The notes under the pieces are model-generated. The model saw only the letters and a list, made by a program, of their open reading frames with translations, did not search any database and was not told where the DNA came from. The position numbers were made by a program, and so were the translations under genes. Shown in pieces: positions 15,914-23,639 of a stretch of 39,512 bases of DNA; the stretch's first letter is position 1; every line of letters begins with the position of its first letter. The DNA is taken from positions 40,312-79,823 of the forward strand of contig MGUA01000012.1 of NCBI GenBank assembly GCA_001799735.1, written 5' to 3'. This stretch comes from Elusimicrobia bacterium GWB2_63_22. GTDB lineage: Bacteria; Elusimicrobiota; Elusimicrobia; Elusimicrobiales; UBA9959.

Positions 15914-15971
15914 TTTGGGGTCCTCTGATAATATATTATACTTTACTAACGAAAGAATTTAAGGAGGCAGC

Positions 15972-16274
15972 ATGCCCGACAACAAGAACGAAGCCGGTAA
16001 GCCGATGCAGCTGGAAGTGCAGATGGACGAAACCACCGCCCAGGGCACCTACGCCAACCTGGCCGGGGTCACCCACAGCGAGACCGAATTCATCTTCGAT
16101 TTTCTTTTCCTGCAGCCCAACCAGCCCAAAGCCAAGCTGCGCGCCCGCATTATCTCCAGCCCGGTGCACACCAAGCGCTTCCTGGCCGCCATGCTTGAGA
16201 ATATAAAGCGCTATGAAGAACGCTTCGGCGCCATCCCCGAGCGGGCCGTCAACCTGACCCAGGGCCACAGCTGA
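15972..16274 (+). CDS. DUF3467 family protein
   Basis: A 100-residue cytosolic protein. The pattern YANLAGVTHSETEFIFDFLFLQP followed by ARIISSPVHTKRFLAAMLENIKRYEERFG matches DUF3467, a widespread small bacterial family of unknown function. AAGGAGG (15960-15966) is placed well before the ATG. It has no signal peptide or membrane segment. It lies alone between a divergent secreted-protein gene and a shared terminator, so the neighbourhood gives no clue to its role. Confidence 0.85.
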   Translation: MPDNKNEAGKPMQLEVQMDETTAQGTYANLAGVTHSETEFIFDFLFLQPNQPKAKLRARIISSPVHTKRFLAAMLENIKRYEERFGAIPERAVNLTQGHS

Positions 16275-16296
16275 GCCCCGCCTGCCCCGCAAAGAG

Positions 16297-16325
16297 AAAA
16301 CCCCGGGCAGTTCCCGGGGTTTTTC
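16297..16325. terminator. Bidirectional terminator between the DUF3467 and REC-MBL genes
   Basis: AAAACCCCGGG (16297-16307) pairs with CCCGGGGTTTT (16313-16323) around CAGTT, with T-runs on both strands. The two flanking genes converge on it. Confidence 0.9.
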
Positions 16326-16343
16326 TTGTGCCCGCGCGGGGCG

Positions 16344-17672
16344 CTACTTGTGCCCCTGCAGCATAAAGCTCTGCCGCTCGGTGGGCATGTGGCAGTTGAG
16401 GGGCAGGCCCCTGGCCAGGCAGCGGGCCTTGGCGTCGGCCAGCATCTGGTCCAGCTGCTCGTCGGTATAGTCGGGGTGCGCGTGCCAGAGCACCAGGTCG
16501 CGCGCCTCGGCCTTCTCGGCGGCGAAATCCACCACGATGCCCAGGCCCGAGTGCCCCTGCTTCTTGTAGGTCTCGTAGTCCTTGTCGTTGTAGACCGCGT
16601 CGTGGATGAAGATGTCGGAGCCCTTGCAGAAGCCGCCGAACTTTTCGTCGTAGTCCTGGAAAGCGGTGGCGTCGCCCCAGATCTCGCTGTCGGGGGCGTA
16701 GGTGACGCGCTTGCCCAGCAGGTCCAGCACGTAGACCATGGTGCTGGTGGGGTGGTTGGCGTACATGGCGGAAAGTTTTACGCCCGGGAAAAGCTCGTAG
16801 TTGTCCTCGAGGATCTCGTAGATGTCGATCTTGGCCTTGGGGGCCTGCTTGGCGAGCGAGAAAGAACTGTAGAGCGTGGCCTGCGCCACCTCCTTCAGGC
16901 TCTTCTCCGGGTCGTTGGACCCGATAAGGTGGATGGCGAAGTTTGAGTCGAAGAGGGGGGCGAAGCGGCCCAGGCCGAGGATGTGGTCCATGTGGAAATG
17001 CGTGAGGCAGACCCAGATGTCCTTGTAATAGCGCTTCCTCTCGACGATCTCCTTGCCCAGCTCCACTATGCCGGTGCCGGCGTCGAAAATGAACAGGTGC
17101 TCCCTGGTCTCTATCGACAGGCAGGAGGTCTGGTGCCCGTAGCGCGAGACGGTGTTGGGCAGGGTGGCGGGCAGGCCGCGGGCGCCCCAGGCGGTGACGC
17201 GGATCTGGCCGGCGTCCAGGTCGCTGGCCTGCTCGTGCTCGTCCTCGCGGATGATGGAGGCCGACATGGGGGCGGCCGGCGCGGGGGCCGGGTTGGCCAC
17301 GGAGCCGTCGAGGATGGTCTTTACGGTGGCGGAGAAGGTCTCCACGTTGTAGGGCTTCTGCAGGAAGAAGTCGGCGCCCAGCTGGAAGGCGCGCTGCTTT
17401 TCCACATCGTAGGACTTGCCCGAGACCACGATGATCTTCATGTGCTTGAGAGCGGGGTCGGACTTTACGGACTTGCAGATGTCCATGCCGGTGATGCCGG
17501 GCATCATGATATCGGTGACGATCAGGCGCGGCATCTGGGCCTTGATGGTGGGGATGGCCTCCAGCGAGTCCTGCACCAGCGTCACCGTGTAGCCGGCGTC
17601 GGTAAGCAGGTCGCGGGAGAGCTCTCCCACCATGGGGTCGTCGTCAACAATCACTATATCCGGGTTTGCCAT
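16344..17672 (-). CDS. Response regulator receiver domain fused to a metallo-beta-lactamase-fold hydrolase
   Basis: A 442-residue cytosolic two-domain protein. Residues 4-122 form a receiver domain: acidic pair DDD at 10-12, phosphoacceptor Asp54 in VTDIMMPG, switch Ser84 and Lys106 in QKP. After a Pro/Ala linker (128-150) comes a metallo-beta-lactamase fold (about 157-430). It has THFHMDH (224-230), the H-x-H-x-D-H metal motif, plus HPTSTMVYVLD and later HDAVYND and LWHAHPD as further ligands. The layout recalls RNase Z and class II phosphodiesterase-like hydrolases. ATG 17672 is chosen because GGAG stands 8-11 bases upstream. Phosphorylation gating hydrolysis of a nucleotide or phosphodiester substrate is an inference; no cognate kinase is adjacent. 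Confidence 0.88.
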   Translation of the reverse strand: MANPDIVIVDDDPMVGELSRDLLTDAGYTVTLVQDSLEAIPTIKAQMPRLIVTDIMMPGITGMDICKSVKSDPALKHMKIIVVSGKSYDVEKQRAFQLGADFFLQKPYNVETFSATVKTILDGSVANPAPAPAAPMSASIIREDEHEQASDLDAGQIRVTAWGARGLPATLPNTVSRYGHQTSCLSIETREHLFIFDAGTGIVELGKEIVERKRYYKDIWVCLTHFHMDHILGLGRFAPLFDSNFAIHLIGSNDPEKSLKEVAQATLYSSFSLAKQAPKAKIDIYEILEDNYELFPGVKLSAMYANHPTSTMVYVLDLLGKRVTYAPDSEIWGDATAFQDYDEKFGGFCKGSDIFIHDAVYNDKDYETYKKQGHSGLGIVVDFAAEKAEARDLVLWHAHPDYTDEQLDQMLADAKARCLARGLPLNCHMPTERQSFMLQGHK

Positions 17673-17763
17673 TGTGTTTTCTCCGCGGTCCGAACTGCGG
17701 TATTTACTATAATACATTATATCTTTCAGGCAGTTAAGCAATTGTTACAAGGGCGTTAAATTT

Positions 17764-18351
17764 ATGATGAGAATAATAGCGGGCACCCATAAAGGCCGCA
17801 GCATTTTTTCCATTCCCAAGGACAAATTCGTAAAACCCATCTCGGGGCGCATCCGCCAGTCGCTCTTCGACATGCTGCGGCCCTACATTACGGGCGCCGT
17901 CTTCCTGGACCTGTACGCCGGCACCGGCGCGGTGGGCCTGGAGGCCCTCTCTCGCGGGGCGGCCAAGGCCGTGTTCGTGGAGAAGGACGGCCTGTGCATG
18001 AAGACCATAGAGAAGAACATAGCCCAGCTGGGCTTCGGCGAGCGGGCCAAGGCCCTTAAGGCCGACGTGCTCAGCGGCCTGAAGTGGCTGGAGCATTACT
18101 CCGACTACAAGGGCTACGACGTGGTCTTTATGGGCCCGCCGTACCGCACCGAGGAGAACCTGCCTCTTTTCTACAGCCTGGAAACGCTGACCCTGCTGGC
18201 GGACGCCGGCATAGCCAACCCCGGCTGCACCATAGTGGTGCAGCACCACAAAAAAGAGCCCGTCACCCCGTGCCCCGCCGGCCTGACGCACGTGCGGCAC
18301 GAGCGCTACGGCGACACCGACGTGGATTTCTTCCGCCCGGTCAAGCGATGA
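17764..18351 (+). CDS. rsmD: 16S rRNA (guanine966-N2)-methyltransferase, RsmD family
   Basis: A 195-residue SAM-dependent enzyme expected to methylate G966 of 16S rRNA in the 30S subunit. RIIAGTHKGRSI (3-14) and KPISGRIRQSLFDML give the RsmD-type N-terminus. FLDLYAGTGAVGLEALSRGA is motif I for SAM binding. Motif IV, normally DPP[FY], reads FMGPPY here, so the acidic residue is replaced by Gly. Start 17764 (or the adjacent ATG 17767) follows an A/T-rich stretch without a clear ribosome-binding site. The stop overlaps the next start in ATGA, so the nuclease-like gene behind it is translationally coupled. Confidence 0.88.
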   Translation: MMRIIAGTHKGRSIFSIPKDKFVKPISGRIRQSLFDMLRPYITGAVFLDLYAGTGAVGLEALSRGAAKAVFVEKDGLCMKTIEKNIAQLGFGERAKALKADVLSGLKWLEHYSDYKGYDVVFMGPPYRTEENLPLFYSLETLTLLADAGIANPGCTIVVQHHKKEPVTPCPAGLTHVRHERYGDTDVDFFRPVKR

Positions 18352-19085
18352 TCTTCGACCCCTTAGAGCTCAACTACAGCAAGCTCCGCGCCTACCTGGA
18401 CTGCCCGTTCCTGTACCGCTATATCTACGTCGAGCGCAAGTTCGCGCCGCAGTCGCCCTATTCCTCGCTGGGGCTGAGCGTGCACCGGGCCATCGGCCGC
18501 TTTCACGCCAAGCCCGGCGACCTTAACGCCCTGCTTACCCATTACGACGCCGCCTGGCTGCACCAGGGCTACGCCACCCCGCAGGAGAGCATGGAGTTCT
18601 ACAACAAGGGCGCGGCGGTGCTGGAGAAGTGGTGGGCCCATTTTCAGGCCAACCCGGCCAAGGTGCTGTACTCCGAGCGCAGCTTCGAATTTCCCTTCGA
18701 GCGGTGGACTATAAAGGGCACCATAGACCGGGTGGACCAGCTGCCCGGCGGCGACGGCCGGACCATCGACGTCGAGGTTATCGATTACAAGATGGGCTTC
18801 GAGGACCGCAACGAATGGGACGTGGCCGGCAGCCTGCAGCTGGCCATCTACGCGCTGGGCGTCTCGAGGGCGCTGCGGCACAACGTGGCCTCCATCGGCT
18901 ATTTCATCCTGAGCTCCCTGCAGAAGGCCTCCGCCCCTTACGACCCGGCAACCGAAGAGGCCACCCTGGCGCTTATCAACTCCACCGCCGAGAAGATGCT
19001 GGCGCTGGACATGTCGCGCAAAGGCGCCTGCGCGCGCTGCGCCATCCGCCGGCTCTGCCCCGAATCCGAGGCGAAGACGGATTAG
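18348..19085 (+). CDS. PD-(D/E)XK nuclease-family protein with Cas4/AddB-like Fe-S cysteines
   Basis: A 245-residue cytosolic protein with RecB-nuclease-like motifs. It has GTIDRVDQL and EVIDYKMGF (about 125-151), in which the two Asp and Lys form the PD-(D/E)XK metal site, and a following QLAIYALG motif with the conserved Gln. One Cys near residue 17 (YLDCPFLYRY) plus a C-terminal C-x2-C-x5-C (CARCAIRRLC) reproduce the four-cysteine 4Fe-4S arrangement of Cas4 and AddB nucleases. No cas or recombination genes are nearby, so it is a stand-alone member. The start ATG overlaps the rsmD stop by four bases. Confidence 0.85.
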   Translation: MIFDPLELNYSKLRAYLDCPFLYRYIYVERKFAPQSPYSSLGLSVHRAIGRFHAKPGDLNALLTHYDAAWLHQGYATPQESMEFYNKGAAVLEKWWAHFQANPAKVLYSERSFEFPFERWTIKGTIDRVDQLPGGDGRTIDVEVIDYKMGFEDRNEWDVAGSLQLAIYALGVSRALRHNVASIGYFILSSLQKASAPYDPATEEATLALINSTAEKMLALDMSRKGACARCAIRRLCPESEAKTD

Positions 19086-19097
19086 GTTAAACCCTTA

Positions 19098-19136
19098 AAA
19101 AGAAAAAGCCCGGCTCGCACCGGGCTTTTTCTTTTT
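19098..19136. terminator. Bidirectional terminator between the nuclease and permease genes
   Basis: Stem GCCCGG/CCGGGC (19108-19113 with 19120-19125), extended by A/T pairs, has A-rich and T-rich flanks. It serves two convergent genes. Confidence 0.92.
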
Positions 19137-19146
19137 CCGCCGGACG

Positions 19147-20238
19147 TTAAACGTCGCCGTTGGTGGCCGGGGGGAGGTGGGGGAGGTTCTTGGCCTCGCG
19201 GTAGATCTGCAGGAAAACTATCACGCAGGAGATCAGGAGCGGTCCAAGGAGGAGACCCAGGGCGCCGTACATCTTCATGCCGCCGATGATGCCCAGGAAC
19301 AAGAGGAAGATAGGCAGCTTGGCGCCGCGGCCTATAAGGATGGGCCGCAGAAAATTGTCGGCGAGGCCCACTACCAGGCCGCCCCACAGCGCCACGAAGA
19401 GGCCTATCTTGGCGCCGGCCAGGAAATACATGGCCACGGAGAGCGGGATCCACACCAGGCTGGTGCCGACGAAGGGCACCAGCGCGGCGAAAGAGGTGAG
19501 CAGGCCGAACAGCGCCGGGGCCTTTACCCCGGCCAGCCAGTAGCCGAAGGCGCCGATGAAGCCCTGAATGATGGCCGTCAGCAGCAGGCCGCGGACCACG
19601 GCCATGGTGGTGACGTAGAGCTGGTTGGCCACCCGGTGTTTGTATTCCTGGTCCATGGGGATCAGGTCGATGAGCCAGTTGAGGAAGCGCTCCCCGTCGC
19701 GGAACAGCGCGAAGAGGGAGAATGTCATCACGCCGAAGTTGATGATGAAGAAGAAGATGTTCTTAAGCAGGCCGGCGCCGGACCGGGTAATCTTCTCCTG
19801 GAGGCTCTTGAGGCTGCTGGTCAGGACCTCGTTGGGGTCGATGGTGATGTAGGCCTTGAAGCGCTCCGGGATGGTGATGTCCAGGTCCTTCTGGGAAATG
19901 GTGTTGAGCCACTGGTTGGTCTTGGGGTAGAGCTCGCGGGATTCGCTCAGCAGCAGCCCGCCGAAGACCAGCAGCGGCAGCGCCAGGGTCAGCACGGCCA
20001 GCAGCGTGGAGATGGCCGCGGCGGCGGAGCGGTTGGAGACCACCCGCTTCCTGATCCACAGGTGCACGGGGAAGAAGATAAGGGCGAAAGTGGCGGCCAC
20101 CACCAGTGCACCGACGAATGGCGACAGGATATGCAGCAGCTGGTAGAGCAGGAACAGCAGGATGCCGAAGAAGAAGAAGATGAAGAGCTGCGACTTGTCG
20201 AACCTGAGCAATTTGGGCGGCGGCGGGTTCTGGGGCAT
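19147..20238 (-). CDS. AI-2E (PerM) family membrane protein
   Basis: A 363-residue inner-membrane protein with about eight hydrophobic segments. It begins LFIFFFFGILLFLLYQLLHILSPF and has the long periplasmic/central region (about 95-150) and the paired C-terminal helices that mark this family. GSS-type family motifs are represented by LVPFVGTSLVWIPLSV and IGRGAKLPIFLLFLGIIGGMKMYGALGLLLGPLL. Family members have been linked to autoinducer-2 export, sodium/proton exchange or unknown substrates, so the substrate cannot be assigned. ATG 20238 has TATAAT 7 bases upstream and no ribosome-binding site. Confidence 0.9.
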   Translation of the reverse strand: MPQNPPPPKLLRFDKSQLFIFFFFGILLFLLYQLLHILSPFVGALVVAATFALIFFPVHLWIRKRVVSNRSAAAAISTLLAVLTLALPLLVFGGLLLSESRELYPKTNQWLNTISQKDLDITIPERFKAYITIDPNEVLTSSLKSLQEKITRSGAGLLKNIFFFIINFGVMTFSLFALFRDGERFLNWLIDLIPMDQEYKHRVANQLYVTTMAVVRGLLLTAIIQGFIGAFGYWLAGVKAPALFGLLTSFAALVPFVGTSLVWIPLSVAMYFLAGAKIGLFVALWGGLVVGLADNFLRPILIGRGAKLPIFLLFLGIIGGMKMYGALGLLLGPLLISCVIVFLQIYREAKNLPHLPPATNGDV

Positions 20239-20245
20239 AGGCCAG

Positions 20246-20251
20246 ATTATA
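20246..20251 (-). promoter_or_regulatory. Leaderless-type -10 box of the AI-2E family gene
   Basis: A perfect TATAAT on the minus strand ends 7 bases before ATG 20238. No Shine-Dalgarno sequence is present. Confidence 0.6.
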
Positions 20252-20309
20252 GTAAAGTTGGCCGCGGCTTGTGTTGGCCGGCCGCCCTTTGCTTTAATGG
20301 GTTAACGGC

Positions 20310-21596
20310 ATGAAAAACTACCTGAAAGCCATGGACCGGGGGGAAGTTACCAATTTCTCCCGCAATTCCTACGAGGTGATCTTCTCGGTCTTTATGATCG
20401 CCGCCGCGTATTTCTACCGCGACAGCCCGCAGGTGGTCTATCCCCGCATCCTTTACTTCTTCCTGCTGCTGCTGGGGTCCAACTTCACTTTCAACTATTT
20501 CCTCCGCCGGCGCACCGCGGTGAACCTCTGGCTGATAGACCTGATCCTGCTGGTCAACTTCTGGATCATCACCGGGGTGGTGTATTATTCGGGCGGCGGG
20601 AGTTCTTATTTCTGGGTGCTCTACCTGCTGCCGGTCTTTGCCGCGTCGCTGATGGGCAGTTTCAAGGACGCGCTGGGCGTGGTGCTGCTCTGCTCGCTGG
20701 CGATAACGGTTATGGCCTGGCCGCTGGGCGACCTGGCGACCGTGCTGGCGCTGGCGGTAAAGGGCGCGGTGCTCGCTTTCTCCGCCGGGGTGGTGTACAA
20801 CACGGCGCAGTCCCGGCGCCGGGCCGAGGCCTGGCTGGCCTTCAAGCGCGGGCAGGTGGAGTCGCTGGAGAGGAAGGTGACCGAGAGCGAAAGCAGCATC
20901 GTGCGCACCGCCTCGGCGGTGGAGATGGGGACGCTGGTGAGCGGGGTGATGCACGACCTGGGCAACGCCGTCTCGGTGATCCTGCTCAGCGCCCAGCTTT
21001 CTGCCGAGGAAGAGGCCCCGGAGAAGGCCGACATGGAGCGCATCCTGAAGGCCTCCCGTTACGCCAAGGGCCTCATCTCGGCGGCCATGAGCATAGTGCG
21101 CGGCCAGGATTATGTTTTTGAACCAGTGCACCTCAAGGAGCCGGCCGAGGGGGCCGCGCTGCTGACAAATTACTCCGCGCGCAAGAAGAACGCCGCCGTG
21201 GAGCTGGCTTTCCCGCCGGACCTGCCGCCGGTGCGCGCCAGCCGCGCGCATATAGAGCGCGTGCTGATAAACACGGTGGCAAATTCCCTCTCCTTCGTCC
21301 CCGAAAAGGGGCTGGTGCGCGTGGCGGCCCGGCCGGCCGAAGGCGGGGTGCTGCTGGAGATCTCCGACAACGGCCCCGGCTTCCCGGCGAGGATGCTGCT
21401 TAAGGACGACGTGACGGCTTTCGAGACTACCAGGCCGGAGCTGGGCGGCACCGGGCTGGGGCTGTACGTGTGCTCGCAGATAGTGCGCCGCCACGGCGGC
21501 ACCATGAAACTTTCCAACCCTCCCGGCGGCGGGTCCCTGATCAGCGTCTTTCTGCCGCTGGCGGGGCCGCGCGCCGCCGAGCCCGCGGAGCTGTAG
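20310..21596 (+). CDS. Membrane sensor histidine kinase
   Basis: A 428-residue inner-membrane kinase. Five or six hydrophobic helices fill residues 20-165 with little periplasmic sequence, suggesting it senses a membrane or intracellular signal. A short coiled linker precedes the dimerisation helix with the phosphoacceptor His in GVMHDLGNAVSV (about residue 216). The catalytic domain shows N-box LINTVANSL, G1 DNGPGFP and G2 GGTGLGLYV. It is transcribed away from the AI-2E gene; no receiver gene is adjacent. It has the same architecture as the kinase at 37556-38833. The start lacks a strong ribosome-binding site; TTTAAT lies 11 bases upstream. Confidence 0.9.
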   Translation: MKNYLKAMDRGEVTNFSRNSYEVIFSVFMIAAAYFYRDSPQVVYPRILYFFLLLLGSNFTFNYFLRRRTAVNLWLIDLILLVNFWIITGVVYYSGGGSSYFWVLYLLPVFAASLMGSFKDALGVVLLCSLAITVMAWPLGDLATVLALAVKGAVLAFSAGVVYNTAQSRRRAEAWLAFKRGQVESLERKVTESESSIVRTASAVEMGTLVSGVMHDLGNAVSVILLSAQLSAEEEAPEKADMERILKASRYAKGLISAAMSIVRGQDYVFEPVHLKEPAEGAALLTNYSARKKNAAVELAFPPDLPPVRASRAHIERVLINTVANSLSFVPEKGLVRVAARPAEGGVLLEISDNGPGFPARMLLKDDVTAFETTRPELGGTGLGLYVCSQIVRRHGGTMKLSNPPGGGSLISVFLPLAGPRAAEPAEL

Positions 21597-21611
21597 GCCC
21601 CGCGGAGGCGC

Positions 21612-21646
21612 AAAAAAAGCCCGGATCACTCCGGGCTTTTTGTTTT
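21612..21646 (+). terminator. Terminator of the histidine kinase gene
   Basis: GCCCGGA/TCCGGGC (21619-21625 with 21630-21636), extended by A-T pairs, closes a TCAC loop and runs into TTTTTGTTTT. Confidence 0.92.
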
Positions 21647-21719
21647 GGGGACGCTGATTCCTAAATTCCTAATTTTAGATGTACCGACGGCAATTAGGAA
21701 TTTAGGAATCAGCGTCCCC
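21647..21719. repeat. Perfect 28-bp inverted repeat, GGGGAC...GTCCCC family, variant
   Basis: Arms 21647-21674 and 21692-21719 match perfectly around a 17-base loop. The ends GGGGAC/GTCCCC are shared with the copies at 14860 and 30292, but the inner arm differs (GCTGATTCCTAAATTCCTA). It lies 5 bases from the stop of the minus-strand uppP gene, in the gap it shares with the kinase terminator. Confidence 0.9.
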
Positions 21720-21724
21720 TGGGA

Positions 21725-22504
21725 CTAGCGCCAGAACAGCAGGGCGATGGCGCCGCCGAGGAGCACGCGGTAGACCAGGAAGGGCGTGAGGTTGCGCCGC
21801 TTCATCCAGGCCATCAACAGCCAGATGAAGGCGAGGCCGGAGAGGAAAGAGGCCGCCAGGCCCCAGGCGAAGGCCGGGGTGAGCTGGTCCGGTGTGATCT
21901 TGCGCGCCTCCAGCAGGCCGGCGCCCAGGATGATGGGCGTGGAGAGCAGGAAGGAGAGGCGGGCGGCGGAGGAGCGCCGGTAGCCGATAAACAGGGCGGC
22001 CATGATGGTCATGCCCGAGCGTGAGGCCCCGGGCATGAGCGCTATGCACTGGGCCAGGCCGATGAGCAGGGCGTGCCGCCAGGAGAAAGCGCCCTCGTCG
22101 AGCGCCTGGGCCGGCTTCCTGTCCGCCGCGTAGATAAAGAAAGAGAAGAACACCAGGTTGAAGGCGATCCAGAGCGGGTCCCTGAAGACGGTCTCGGCGT
22201 AATCGTTGAGGGCCAGCCCGGCGATGGCGGCCGGCACGGAGGCCAGCGCCAGCAGCGGCAGCATGCGGCCCGCCGGGGAGCGGGGCGCCGTGAACGCGTC
22301 CCTGAAGATCTCCAGCCAGTCCTTCCAGAAATAAATTATGACCGCCAGCAGGGTGCCCAGGTGCAGCATCACGTCGTAGGCCAGCCCCTGGTACTCCCAG
22401 CCGAAAAGCCGGGGCGCGATGGCCAGGTGCGCGGAACTGGAGATGGGGAGGAATTCCCCGGCCCCCTGCAGTACGCCCAGTATAACCGCCTGTAGCTCAG
22501 TCAT
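21725..22504 (-). CDS. uppP: Undecaprenyl-diphosphate phosphatase
   Basis: A 259-residue polytopic inner-membrane enzyme (BacA/UppP) that recycles undecaprenyl pyrophosphate to the monophosphate carrier for peptidoglycan and surface glycans. It has the two family signatures: GAGEFLPISSSAHL (14-27), where the common TE dipeptide reads GE, and PGASRSGMT near residue 157. About eight hydrophobic segments are visible. The ATG overlaps the end of the upstream spoIID-like gene by 8 bases, so the pair is translationally coupled in the order sixA, spoIID, uppP. Three envelope-linked neighbours fit a cell-wall operon. Confidence 0.94.
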   Translation of the reverse strand: MTELQAVILGVLQGAGEFLPISSSAHLAIAPRLFGWEYQGLAYDVMLHLGTLLAVIIYFWKDWLEIFRDAFTAPRSPAGRMLPLLALASVPAAIAGLALNDYAETVFRDPLWIAFNLVFFSFFIYAADRKPAQALDEGAFSWRHALLIGLAQCIALMPGASRSGMTIMAALFIGYRRSSAARLSFLLSTPIILGAGLLEARKITPDQLTPAFAWGLAASFLSGLAFIWLLMAWMKRRNLTPFLVYRVLLGGAIALLFWR

Positions 22505-23639
22505 GCGCGATCTCCGTGCCGGGATAATAATGTCTGAGGATATCCCGGTATTTAAAACCTTTGCGCGCCATGCCTTCGGCGCCCCATTGACACAGCCCCA
22601 CGCCGTGCCCGTTGCCTACCCCGTCGAGCAGCACGTGGTCGCCGCCCTGGATGAGGCGGAAGTTGGAGCTGCGCACCGCGTTCCAGCCGGCCCGGCGCCC
22701 TATGCCGTGATAGAAATCCGTGGCCGACACTTTTATGCGGCGGCGCTGGGTGTAGATCTCCAGCTCGGCCGCGCGGCCCGGCGTGCCCCAGGCGCTGATG
22801 CGCAGCCCCCGGGCCTCCTCGTCGGAAACTATCCAGCCGGCCTGCCGGGCGATGCGCGTTAGGCCCGTGAAATAGATCTTGGTCTTCCACTTGAAGCGCG
22901 GCGCTATGGAGCAGTAAGGGCGGCCGGTGGGGCCGTCCTTCACCGAGACCAGGTAGGGCTTGTGGTCGTAGGGCCAGACGTAGGTCATGTTCTCGGTGCG
23001 GCCGCCGCAGACGGAGTGGTAGTAGGTCTCGGCCGGGGCGCCCTTGTAGACCAGGATCTCCCCGGCGGTGGCCTCGACCGCCAGGCGCGCCCGCGCGCTG
23101 ATGCCGCCCGCGCCGGTGTAGAACTGGCAGTGGGTGGAATCGCAGAGGTTGTAGCCCTCGCCCGTGTGGGAGCTGGCGTGCTTGCGGGTGTAGGTGCGGG
23201 CCGCCACCGCCTGGGCCTTGAAGGCCTCGGGCTGGGACAGGTCGGAGGCCTCGGCGGTCACCACGCCGGCGAGGTAGAGCTCCAGCGAGAGGGTATTGAT
23301 TATCTTCAGGCGGCCCTTCGCCTGGGAAAAAGCCAGCTCGCCGGTGTAGAGGCGGCGCTTGAGGCCGGGCCCGGAGAGCCAGACCCCGGCGCTGCCGGCG
23401 CGCACCTTTAGCGTCTTGGCCGGGCCGGCCTTGTGGGCGCCGTCGAGCGCCACCTTGTCCCCGCGCACCAGCACGCGCGACGGGCCCAGGCGGTGGTCGC
23501 CCAGAAAAACGTCGCTCCCGGCGGGGGTCAGCGTTATGGAAGAAAATTTATGCAGGGAATAAAGCCGTATGTCCGCCGTACGGAAGGCGCAGGCCGGCGC
23601 GGCCGCCAGCAGCAGGAGTAGGAGCAGCAGGGCTCTCAA
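22497..23639 (-). CDS. SpoIID/LytB-domain secreted protein
   Basis: A 380-residue exported protein with a SpoIID/LytB domain, the family of peptidoglycan lytic transglycosylases and amidase enhancers. A Leu-rich signal peptide covers about 1-19. VVTAEASDLSQPEAFKAQAV begins the domain near residue 117, with Glu121 at the position of the catalytic glutamate. DSTHCQFYTG and GHGVGLCQWGAEGMA are hallmark segments. The start is TTG 23639: it overlaps the sixA stop in TTGA, GAGGAAG stands 8 bases upstream, and earlier codons are Arg/Pro-rich shadow of sixA. Outside spore formers this family remodels the wall in division or growth. Confidence 0.88.
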   Translation of the reverse strand: MRALLLLLLLLAAAPACAFRTADIRLYSLHKFSSITLTPAGSDVFLGDHRLGPSRVLVRGDKVALDGAHKAGPAKTLKVRAGSAGVWLSGPGLKRRLYTGELAFSQAKGRLKIINTLSLELYLAGVVTAEASDLSQPEAFKAQAVAARTYTRKHASSHTGEGYNLCDSTHCQFYTGAGGISARARLAVEATAGEILVYKGAPAETYYHSVCGGRTENMTYVWPYDHKPYLVSVKDGPTGRPYCSIAPRFKWKTKIYFTGLTRIARQAGWIVSDEEARGLRISAWGTPGRAAELEIYTQRRRIKVSATDFYHGIGRRAGWNAVRSSNFRLIQGGDHVLLDGVGNGHGVGLCQWGAEGMARKGFKYRDILRHYYPGTEIAHD

